Of a stretch of 5,057 nucleotides of DNA, positions 1 through 5,057 are shown piece after piece. How positions within the stretch are numbered: the stretch's first letter is position 1; each line of letters starts with the position of its first letter. The notes beneath the pieces were generated by a model. That model saw nothing but the letters and a program-made list of their open reading frames with translations. It ran no database searches and was not told the origin of the DNA. The position numbers and the translations under genes are program-made. Source of the DNA: Desulfobacterales bacterium (lineage in GTDB: Bacteria; Desulfobacterota; Desulfobacteria; Desulfobacterales; 4be13); contig JAOZLU010000503.1 of NCBI GenBank assembly GCA_029934695.1, forward strand, positions 1 to 5,057, in the 5' to 3' direction.

Positions 1-55
1 GGTTTCCCGTGATCGGGAACCTGCCGGAAGTCTGCACCCTTTCGGGTCGGGACAA
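1..55. other. GC-rich left flank, unassigned
   Basis: This short stretch is far richer in G and C than the genes to its right, and I recognise no gene in it. It contains an inverted repeat (arms 1-9 and 14-21, with one unpaired T in the left arm) and a smaller ACCC/GGGT hairpin at 36-47. Neither is followed by a T-run, so they are not convincing terminators. Some frames are open across it on both strands, but GC-rich DNA is often open and no family signature is visible. It could be chromosomal sequence at the edge of the array or the start of another cassette. Confidence 0.4.
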
Positions 56-101
56 GCTCACCGGCGCGGTTCTTTGCGTCCGGTGGAGCGATGGGTTGTG
101 T
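56..101 (-). other. attC site, R' box missing (end of restriction-modification cassette)
   Basis: Read on the minus strand, this is an integron attC. The R'' box ACACAAC (101-95) is followed by a 5-nt spacer, the L'' box GCTCCACCGG (89-80), a 15-nt loop (79-65) and the L' box CCGGTGAGC (64-56). L'' and L' pair perfectly except for one bulged base in L'', at the same place as in the other two attC sites of the window. The loop resembles that of the attC at 2299-2357. The R' box (consensus GTTRRRY) should lie 5-6 nt beyond L', at about 44-50, but the minus-strand bases there read CCGACCC. The site therefore looks like a half-lost or rearranged attC. Its orientation matches the minus-strand genes. 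Confidence 0.75.
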
Positions 102-133
102 GTCGGCGTTGAACGGTGGTTAATGTGTCTCAT

Positions 134-181
134 TGTTTTGCGCATATTTTTTTGACGTTGCTTTTTTGCTAAATTATCCAT
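134..181 (-). pseudogene. vsr: vsr mismatch endonuclease, 5' remnant only
   Basis: An ATG six nucleotides after the endonuclease stop opens a frame reading MDNLAKKQRQKNMRKT. This resembles the start of Vsr very-short-patch repair endonucleases, where an R-x-KNM motif precedes the region leading to the catalytic core; E. coli Vsr has RSKNMRAI at the matching place. Vsr nicks T:G mismatches left by deamination of 5-methylcytosine, and vsr is commonly encoded beside C5-methyltransferases, so the position after dcm and an endonuclease fits. After about residue 16 the resemblance stops and base composition changes abruptly to GC-rich. The frame then runs on through the attC to the window edge without family features. 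The catalytic core is absent, so this is a non-functional fragment. The identification rests on a short match plus context. Confidence 0.55.
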
Positions 182-187
182 TCAAAA

Positions 188-1033
188 TTATACCGCAAAA
201 TCCATATAATAAGTTTCATCATCAATTTTATAAAAGGTTATATTGCTACGGCCATATTTTGCTAAGTCACCCTCTGTTACCAATATTCCAGATGCTAATC
301 CAAGTCTGTTTCTAAAATATTCACCTATCAGACTATTGTTGTGCGGAGTGTGAATAGCCTTACCATTTTGTTGTGCCCTTGTACAAATTATTGTCTTTCC
401 GTCGTCCGTTAACACAGTAAAATGGATTGTAGTTTCAGGGAAAAAATCTGTACGGTATCAGGAGTTGTTCCTTCAAATTCTTCCTGTTCAATTATTTGAT
501 TCTTTTTTTTTTGAATAATTATCTTTATAGAGCTGTATAAAATTCTCAGCATCATTATGTGTACAGTAAATAGTATTTGAAAGAAGCTCTTGGTAATAAG
601 TAAATGCTTTTTTGGCGTCACAGGAGGCCATAGCTTCTTTCTGCTTTGAGCGAAAAGCGTTTTGTGTATAATTCGCAGAACCTACAAATCCAATTATTGG
701 CTTGCTTTCTTTTGTCCAAATATAGACTTTTGAATGAACCGCCGGACGATCCATAACATAAGAACATTCAAATATTCCAAAAAAATCATCACTTACAAGC
801 TTTTTAAACCCGTGATGATTACTTACAGACAACCCATCATTAGGGCACATGCCTACAATTAAATCAACCTGAATATTAAGTGATTGTTTTTTAACATAAT
901 TAATGTGGTGAAAAGCCATTGCAGCGGTTGCATATCCCGAAATCACATGCAAATGGTCAGCTCCGTGTGAAATTGGGTTAAATAAAATATTGTTAAAAAG
1001 GTCATTAGAAAGCATATCTACCCCCACATACAT
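188..1033 (-). pseudogene. NgoFVII-type PLD-fold restriction endonuclease, two frameshifts
   Basis: This is the probable restriction partner of the methyltransferase, starting 7 nt after its stop. The N-terminal part has the phospholipase-D nuclease signature: H100-S-K102, then GSANYT (N121) and E133, the H-K-N-E set used by PLD-type nucleases such as BfiI and NgoFVII. The C-terminal part (FTVLTDDGK through DETYYMDF) is like the specificity half of the NgoFVII family. The frame breaks twice. At a run of ten A (coding strand, 512-503) it shifts by one, and as written frame 1 ends at a TGA at 488-490. At a run of six T (446-441) it shifts back. Nine A and seven T would restore one frame of about 281 residues, a plausible full length. 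Either the gene is inactivated or these are homopolymer sequencing errors. Met7 (1015) is an alternative start, preceded by GGGGG. Confidence 0.8.
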
Positions 1034-1040
1034 GAAATTC

Positions 1041-2177
1041 TTATTGAGTCTCGCAAATTCTTAATTGCTTTTGAAAGGAAGCCACATTATATATTGTCAA
1101 ATTCTCTTGTTGCAAAAAAGGTGTCATATTCGATTCTTCACATTCATATTTAATACCAGCAAAACTTTTTAGAATTGCTTGAAAAATTATTTGCACACCT
1201 TGTGGCGGTACAGCCATCCCTATTTGTTTTCGTACACTTTCTTTTGCCCCACAAAATGTAAAGTTATCAGGAAAAGTTTGTAATCTGGCTCTTTCTCTAT
1301 TGGTTAATGCTCTGTTTTCTTTCCAATGATATACATGAGTTCCACCGCCACCGCTGCCAGTTACAGTATATGCAGGTTTATTGGGATCAAGTCTTTTGTA
1401 TATCTGGCTTATTTTAGCTCCCTTGACATTAAGTTGCAAATGTTCAGGAATATTAGCTGTAAATGCATTTTCGCCAGGTTTTATATATTTTAATCGTTCT
1501 ATTACTGTCTTTGATTGCTTAGTAAATTCCTGATTACTCGCATTTTTATTGATTGGAGGTTCTTCTATTGCTTCTCTGCAAGTTTTTACAGTATATCCAT
1601 TACCTGAAGGAATATTAAAGCCGACATTTAAATCTTTTCTAATACCTACTATTATAATTCTATGTCTTGCTTGAGGAACTCCGTATTTTTCAAATTTATA
1701 CAAATGAGGATATACTGAATAACCTTCATCAAATAAAGATTGTAAAATTTTAGTAAACGCACTTCCATCATTTGCATTTCTTAATCCACCGACATTTTCT
1801 GCCAAAAACCACATTGGTTTGAATCTTGAAACAGCTTTTACACCATATGTGTAAAGCGGGCCATATACACCATTAATTCCCTTTTGTTCCCCAACAATAC
1901 TAAAATCATTACATGGAAAGCCAAAAGCTATAGCATCTACACTTGATAATTTTTCTAACTTAGAGTAGTCAAGTTTACGAATATCTTTACAAATTACCGT
2001 TTCGGGCATTTTAGGGCAAATATTTGCTCTATATGTATCACATGTGTCCTTATCATAATCAGTCGCCCAAGAATGCCGGATAGAAAACTGTTTATGATTA
2101 AAATTGATAGAGGTATTTTTAGCTGCCCACGCCAAACCACCCGGCCCACAAAAAAGTTCTCCAAATTTAAAAATCAT
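1041..2177 (-). CDS. dcm: DNA (cytosine-5-)-methyltransferase of a type II RM system
   Basis: The 378-residue enzyme transfers a methyl group from S-adenosylmethionine to C5 of cytosine in a specific DNA site, protecting host DNA from the partner endonuclease. The family motifs appear in order: motif I FGELFCGPGG (5-14, SAM binding), motif IV GFPCNDFS with catalytic C89, motif VI ENV (127-129), motif VIII QARHR (169-173), a variable target-recognition region (about 180-270), motif IX RALTNRERARLQTFPD (289-304) and motif X QIGMAVPP (318-325). Motif X has Met where the family usually has Asn. The start is supported by AAAGGA six nucleotides upstream of ATG. The frame is intact, unlike the adjoining endonuclease. 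The association with an NgoFVII-type nuclease suggests a short GC-rich target, but specificity cannot be read from the sequence. It may now act as an orphan methylase. Confidence 0.95.
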   Translation of the reverse strand: MIFKFGELFCGPGGLAWAAKNTSINFNHKQFSIRHSWATDYDKDTCDTYRANICPKMPETVICKDIRKLDYSKLEKLSSVDAIAFGFPCNDFSIVGEQKGINGVYGPLYTYGVKAVSRFKPMWFLAENVGGLRNANDGSAFTKILQSLFDEGYSVYPHLYKFEKYGVPQARHRIIIVGIRKDLNVGFNIPSGNGYTVKTCREAIEEPPINKNASNQEFTKQSKTVIERLKYIKPGENAFTANIPEHLQLNVKGAKISQIYKRLDPNKPAYTVTGSGGGGTHVYHWKENRALTNRERARLQTFPDNFTFCGAKESVRKQIGMAVPPQGVQIIFQAILKSFAGIKYECEESNMTPFLQQENLTIYNVASFQKQLRICETQ

Positions 2178-2211
2178 ATTTATCCTTTAGATACAAATAA
2201 TTAAAAAAATC

Positions 2212-2239
2212 AACATAACATATTTTGCATTATTTGGAA
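2212..2239 (-). promoter_or_regulatory. possible weak sigma-70-type promoter for the RM genes
   Basis: In the minus-strand leader of the methyltransferase, TATGTT (2217-2212) is preceded directly by TGT, forming an extended -10 element. A poor -35 (TTCCAA, 2239-2234) lies 16 nt upstream. It lies just inside the cassette edge and about 35 nt before the start codon. The leader is very AT-rich, so chance matches are likely. The best argument for it is that RM cassettes often need their own promoter when far from the integron promoter. Confidence 0.25.
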
Positions 2240-2298
2240 GCTAAATTAAATGCAGATGACGCAAACTTTATTTTCATTTTTTGAACCGCACTTTAAGA

Positions 2299-2357
2299 AC
2301 ACAACGCCAAAGATAAGCGGCGGGGCTTTTTCCGTCCGCTTCATCGCCGGGTTATGT
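2299..2357 (-). other. attC site between the RM and DUF262 cassettes
   Basis: This is a complete short integron attC (59 bp) read on the minus strand. R'' is ACATAAC (2357-2351), followed by spacer CCGGC, L'' GATGAAGCGG (2345-2336), a 15-nt loop, L' CCGCTTATC (2320-2312), a 6-nt spacer and R' GTTGTGT (2305-2299). L'' and L' pair with one bulged base in L'', the asymmetry that gives attC its polarity. The integrase would cut between G2305 and T2304 on the minus strand. The TAA stop codon of the upstream DUF262 gene lies inside R'', so gene and attC overlap. Confidence 0.9.
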
Positions 2358-4037
2358 GTTTTCATTTAGTTGAAATTGGTCTTTTATAAACATTTTTAGC
2401 TTACTTTCCCTATTTCTTATAAAAACTTTTATGCTGTCCACATTTGACCAATCACATTCCGTTTCATCTATTTCATTCTGAGACATTAGAGGAGCCAAAT
2501 TGAAATCTTGCAATTTGTCTTTTGTATTTTTATTGCCTTTGCTTGAATTTGATGCAGCGTAGTCAATAACAAGGTTGCCAATATTGTGCTTAAATTTTTC
2601 AATAAATTCATCGTCATATTCAACATTTTTTGCACGTTGTGCAGATATGTGTTCAATACTCAATTTCTCCCGTTCAATGTTCGTAAAATACTCTTTCATA
2701 CCTAAAAGCGGAAAACCTTTTGCTTTTCGCATCTTGTTCTCATAAGAAAACAAAATATATCGAACAGAATTTTTGCTTAACCATTCATAATAGTTTTCAT
2801 ATTTGATCACTTCTAAAGCTCTGTTATTGATATTCCACCAGTTATCCGAAGTAAAACTTTTAACCAACGCCATGACATCTTCGTTGTTTCTTAATTTTGT
2901 GTGCAGGTAACTTTCTCCATTGCTCTTTAAGCGAACTAATGATGCCCTGAATGTGAATTGATTTATCAGGTGTAGCAAACTGTCAAATTTATCTTTTTGT
3001 TCTTTATAAACAAACATGAGTGCAGGATAAAAAGGAGCAACCCTACCTATCATAAACAACTGAGACAACTCATGCCGTTCATATCTCTCGTCCTGGATTT
3101 GCGAGTAGATTCTGAAGCTGTTTTTAAGTCGTGTGGAATAGTCTTTGATCTCATTTATTGCTGAGTTTCCAGCACTGACAAGCTTGAATATTTTATTTTT
3201 AATAAACTCTTTTGGTTTTTCCCGGTAATCTGCCGGACAACCTTCAAAGGCGATTGTGTGGTAGCGTAATACATCTCTATCATTTATTTCGTATTTCTCT
3301 AATAACCGGTATATTTCGGCAAAATCTATTTGTATGTTTTTAATAATTTGATCGGGATTGCTTGATACAAGCCCTGCATTGTACATAAGGAAACTTTTTA
3401 TTGATTCTAAATCTGTAAGCTTTCTTCCTCTATCATTTAAAAGCTCAAATATTTGTGTAGCACTATTTATTTCGTCTACAACATATAATAGAACATCTGC
3501 GTTCGTGGACGTTGTATATATTTTTTCAAGGATAGTTAAATCAAATTTTTTTAATTCTTCTTTGAAAAAGTCTTTTGCCTCAAGAAGTAATCGTTGAGAT
3601 AATGTATTGGTTGTTATATCTTCAGTTTTATCTTGGCTAAGAACAATATTATGAAGAAATGCACCATCCTCATTGGAAGTTTCCAGCTTAAAAACATCAT
3701 CGTCTTTTACAAATATTCTTTCAGTTCTGACTGACACTAAGCTTGATGATTTCTGAATTAGTTCATGAATGAGAATATTTATAAAAATAACAAAAGTAGT
3801 GAGTCGTTGCTGTCCATCAACAATATCAATAACTGTAAATTCATTTCTATTTCCGTTAATGTGGAAAAGAAATGAGCCTAGAAAATAACTGCGTTCTGGA
3901 TGCTGATTTACAATATCAGACAAAAAATCCCTAAGATTATCTTCTTTTTCCCACGAATACGCTCTTTGATAAATTGGAACATTAAATATTCGTGTACCGT
4001 CAAATATATCTTTTACGGTTGATTTTCCAGTTTGCAT
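2352..4037 (-). CDS. DUF262-DUF1524 (GmrSD-like) type IV restriction protein
   Basis: This 561-residue protein joins an N-terminal DUF262 domain with a C-terminal DUF1524 HNH nuclease domain, the arrangement of single-chain GmrSD-type enzymes, which use nucleotide hydrolysis to cleave phage DNA with modified bases. DUF262 hallmarks are VPIYQRAYSW (20-29), the ParB-like IVDGQQRLTT loop (72-81; D74, R78) and FELLNDRGRKLTDLESIKSF (197-216). DUF1524 is marked by IEHISAQ (H463), HNIGNLVI (N485) and SNSSKGNK (N497, N502), the usual His/Asn pattern of this HNH type. I chose Met at 4037 because AAGGA lies six nucleotides before it; the frame extends upstream to an ATG at 4085, but that extension runs into the attC hairpin. 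Related enzymes (SspE, BrxU) sense other DNA modifications, so the true target is unknown. Confidence 0.9.
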   Translation of the reverse strand: MQTGKSTVKDIFDGTRIFNVPIYQRAYSWEKEDNLRDFLSDIVNQHPERSYFLGSFLFHINGNRNEFTVIDIVDGQQRLTTFVIFINILIHELIQKSSSLVSVRTERIFVKDDDVFKLETSNEDGAFLHNIVLSQDKTEDITTNTLSQRLLLEAKDFFKEELKKFDLTILEKIYTTSTNADVLLYVVDEINSATQIFELLNDRGRKLTDLESIKSFLMYNAGLVSSNPDQIIKNIQIDFAEIYRLLEKYEINDRDVLRYHTIAFEGCPADYREKPKEFIKNKIFKLVSAGNSAINEIKDYSTRLKNSFRIYSQIQDERYERHELSQLFMIGRVAPFYPALMFVYKEQKDKFDSLLHLINQFTFRASLVRLKSNGESYLHTKLRNNEDVMALVKSFTSDNWWNINNRALEVIKYENYYEWLSKNSVRYILFSYENKMRKAKGFPLLGMKEYFTNIEREKLSIEHISAQRAKNVEYDDEFIEKFKHNIGNLVIDYAASNSSKGNKNTKDKLQDFNLAPLMSQNEIDETECDWSNVDSIKVFIRNRESKLKMFIKDQFQLNENT

Positions 4038-4043
4038 CTCTTT

Positions 4044-4048
4044 TCCTT
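4044..4048 (-). promoter_or_regulatory. ribosome binding site deciding the DUF262 start
   Basis: AAGGA on the minus strand sits six nucleotides before ATG 4037-4035, within a purine-only stretch containing eight A in a row. It favours this start over the in-frame ATG at 4085, which lies inside the attC stem and would add 16 residues unlike a DUF262 N-terminus. Confidence 0.7.
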
Positions 4049-4061
4049 TCCTTTTTTTTAC

Positions 4062-4142
4062 ACATAACGCAAAAGTCAGCGGCAATTGGGGGCTGGAGCG
4101 AAGCGGAAGCCCCCAATTGTCCGCTGGACTGCCGGGTTATGC
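4062..4142 (-). other. attC site between the DUF262 and envelope-pair cassettes
   Basis: This is an 81-bp attC in minus orientation. R'' is GCATAAC (4142-4136), then spacer CCGGC, L'' AGTCCAGCGG (4130-4121), L' CCGCTGACT (4082-4074), a 5-nt spacer and R' GTTATGT (4068-4062). The stem continues with a 12-bp perfect arm (4083-4094 with 4108-4119) capped by a 13-nt loop. Two bases are extrahelical: one in L'' and T4120 on the plus strand. On the plus strand, which is the recombining bottom strand, these are G and T, matching the pair of extrahelical bases known to direct integrase binding in classic attC sites. Confidence 0.93.
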
Positions 4143-4147
4143 CTGAT

Positions 4148-4633
4148 TTATTTTGTCAATTTTATGATTTTGGTATTAGGGGATAGCCAAAGTTCATAAT
4201 GACCTGGTTTTATCCAAACAATCTTTCTGTACTGACGAGATAAATCTTTAAGTTCGAGCTTAGGAATAATCTTTTGTAATGTAGTTAATAAATGTTTCGC
4301 TTCTTCTGCATCATCCTTTTTAAAGGAACGCAAATCAGGTTTATTGGGTCCATACTCCACTAATCTAATCGGACGTAGTTCTATTGTTATTCCATTTAAT
4401 TTGATATTCTTCAACCATTCTGCTATTTCTTTCAAGTCTTTTTTTTGATTCTCATTTCGTACATGAATCCAAAGACGTGCCGGTTCTTTTTGTTGCTCTG
4501 TTTCATCAATTATCACTTGTTCAAAGAATTTAGAAGCATCTTTGACATTTCGCTCAATAAGTCTATTTAACCCTGAATTTGCATTTTGGGTAAAGAAAAT
4601 AAAGGTGAACGCTAATATGATTTTTAGCTTCAT
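4148..4633 (-). CDS. secreted or periplasmic protein of unknown function
   Basis: This 161-residue protein starts with a Sec signal peptide: positive MKLK, hydrophobic IILAFTFIFF, and a likely cut after ANS (residue 20). There is no lipobox cysteine. The mature part is lysine-rich. Its core (about 52-150) runs from ARLWIHVRNENQKKDL through LRSFKKDDAEEAKHLLTTL to KPGHYELWL. This looks like a loosely known bacterial domain that pairs an (I/V)RNExQ-type strand with an LRxF..DxxEA helix and ends in HYELWL, but I cannot name a family. I chose this start because AAGGAG lies five nucleotides before it; an in-frame ATG at 4651 would place the ribosome site inside the gene. Its ATG overlaps the stop of the preceding gene (ATGA), so the two are probably translated together and may act together in the cell envelope. 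Confidence 0.8.
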   Translation of the reverse strand: MKLKIILAFTFIFFTQNANSGLNRLIERNVKDASKFFEQVIIDETEQQKEPARLWIHVRNENQKKDLKEIAEWLKNIKLNGITIELRPIRLVEYGPNKPDLRSFKKDDAEEAKHLLTTLQKIIPKLELKDLSRQYRKIVWIKPGHYELWLSPNTKIIKLTK

Positions 4634-5034
4634 AGTTGCTCCTTTCCACATATATTACGTGCCAACTCGTTATCTACTTTTTCCATTTCATCATTATCGT
4701 TTTTTAGTTCTTTTTTCATATTTGAAAGGCTTTCTCTCAATTCCTCAAGTTCATATTCCATTGGAGGAGATAGACGAGGACTTGTACCGTCAGAGTTAAT
4801 TTGAAAAGTAGAATCTATTTTTATCTTTATATCTTGTATTTGTTTTTCTAATTTCTGTCCATGTATTTGAAGCTGTGTTAATACCATGTACTTCTCAAGT
4901 AAACAGTTCAGTGTCTTAATTTCTGATTTAAGGTCAGATTTTTTTGGAAATTGACTCTCAAGCCAAATGAATCCACCTAAGAAAAAGACAACAATTGCGA
5001 TTATCTCTTTATATTCTTTTAATTTTTGCAACAT
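4630..5034 (-). CDS. membrane-anchored coiled-coil protein of unknown function
   Basis: This 134-residue protein has a short basic N-terminus, one membrane segment (about 11-26, IIAIVVFFLGGFIWLE), then two charged helical stretches likely to form coiled coils (about 33-76 and 93-126). A Ser/Pro/Gly linker (78-92) separates them. The lysines before the membrane segment suggest N-in topology, with the coiled-coil part outside the cytoplasm. That is the compartment to which the overlapping downstream gene sends its signal-peptide-bearing product. A GAGGGG element about eight nucleotides before the ATG supports the start. I recognise no family. Similar small anchored coiled-coil proteins occur as phage Rz-like spanins and as scaffolds, but nothing specific points to either here. 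Confidence 0.75.
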   Translation of the reverse strand: MLQKLKEYKEIIAIVVFFLGGFIWLESQFPKKSDLKSEIKTLNCLLEKYMVLTQLQIHGQKLEKQIQDIKIKIDSTFQINSDGTSPRLSPPMEYELEELRESLSNMKKELKNDNDEMEKVDNELARNICGKEQL

Positions 5035-5057
5035 AAGAAAATCCCCTCTCTTAAAGG

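Larger units (their letters stand above)
56..2304 (-). mobile_element. integron cassette carrying a restriction-modification module
   Basis: The right edge is the predicted cleavage point of the attC at 2299-2357 (G^TT between 2305 and 2304 on the minus strand). The left edge is the attC at 56-101, whose own R' cleavage point is not recognisable, so that end is approximate. The cassette holds, in transcription order, a cytosine methyltransferase, a PLD-type restriction endonuclease and the beginning of a vsr-like gene. With three genes on one strand it is a larger cassette than the usual single-gene type. The 127 nt between the cassette edge and the methyltransferase start leave room for its own promoter. 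Confidence 0.7.
2305..4067 (-). mobile_element. complete single-gene integron cassette (DUF262 protein)
   Basis: Both edges are predicted attC cleavage points (G^TT of the R' boxes at 4068-4062 and 2305-2299), giving a unit of about 1.76 kb. It contains one gene almost edge to edge: 30 nt from the cassette border to the start codon, and a stop codon within the attC R'' box. There is little room for an internal promoter, so expression probably depends on transcription entering from the upstream (right-hand) cassette or from the integron promoter. Confidence 0.85.
4068..5057 (-). mobile_element. partial integron cassette with two coupled genes
   Basis: The left edge is the predicted cleavage point of the attC at 4062-4142; the right edge lies outside the window. 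The cassette carries two overlapping genes read toward its attC, and its last stop codon falls 5 nt before the R'' box. No promoter or second attC is visible in the 23 nt right of the first gene. Confidence 0.75.

Noticed and set aside
1..21. Hairpin as a transcription terminator
   Set aside because: There is no T-run after either arm, and it sits in GC-rich DNA where such pairing is common.
2..133. Continuation of the vsr-like frame through the attC to the window edge
   Set aside because: The residues are rich in Arg, Pro, Ser and Thr with no family features, and the frame crosses the attC. Absence of stops is explained by high GC.
3..155. An open plus-strand frame entering from the left edge
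   Set aside because: It has no recognisable domain, it crosses the attC, and it opposes all other genes; it is probably a composition effect.
409..621. Separate 70-codon minus-strand gene
   Set aside because: Only its middle part makes sense, as the frameshifted section of the endonuclease; the rest is an out-of-frame shadow.
2230..2277. A 15-codon upstream reading frame in the methyltransferase leader (minus strand)
   Set aside because: It has no ribosome binding site and no recognisable product, and short frames are common in such AT-rich DNA.
4062..4142. Palindrome as a CRISPR repeat or plain terminator
   Set aside because: It is a single copy with ordered R and L boxes and extrahelical bases, which identifies an attC.
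3992..4186. Plus-strand frame spanning the attC at 4062-4142
   Set aside because: It lies antisense to the DUF262 start and reads through the attC palindrome, with no start signal.

Overview
The window is a stretch of integron gene-cassette array, or of a cassette cluster without an integrase; no intI or attI is visible. Every gene reads on the minus strand. Three attC recombination sites (56-101, 2299-2357, 4062-4142) share one architecture: R'' box, 5-nt spacer, L'' box with a single bulged base, hairpin, L' box. The position of the bulge gives the orientation, and it agrees with the gene direction, so the integrase end of the array should lie to the right of the window. The genes are AT-rich while the attC sites and the far-left flank are GC-rich, as expected for captured cassettes of foreign origin. 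Cassette genes say little about their host, so I do not assign a taxon beyond a bacterium carrying an integron.

Layout from right to left, which is the direction of transcription. (1) A partial cassette (4068 to beyond 5057) holds two small overlapping genes: a membrane-anchored coiled-coil protein (4630-5034) and a signal-peptide-bearing protein (4148-4633), joined by an ATGA stop/start overlap. (2) A complete single-gene cassette (2305-4067) encodes a DUF262-DUF1524 protein of the GmrSD/type IV restriction type (2352-4037). (3) The last cassette (about 56-2304) carries a type II restriction-modification module: an intact C5-cytosine DNA methyltransferase (1041-2177), a PLD-fold NgoFVII-type restriction endonuclease interrupted by two compensating single-base frameshifts in homopolymer runs (188-1033), and the first roughly 16 codons of what looks like a vsr mismatch endonuclease (134-181), cut off just before the attC.

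Two neighbouring cassettes therefore carry DNA-defence functions, one dependent on self-methylation and one probably directed at modified invading DNA. The third carries an uncharacterised envelope pair. The leftmost attC has good R'', L'' and L' boxes but no recognisable R' box. Beyond it the sequence is GC-rich and unassigned, which suggests a rearranged site or the array edge.
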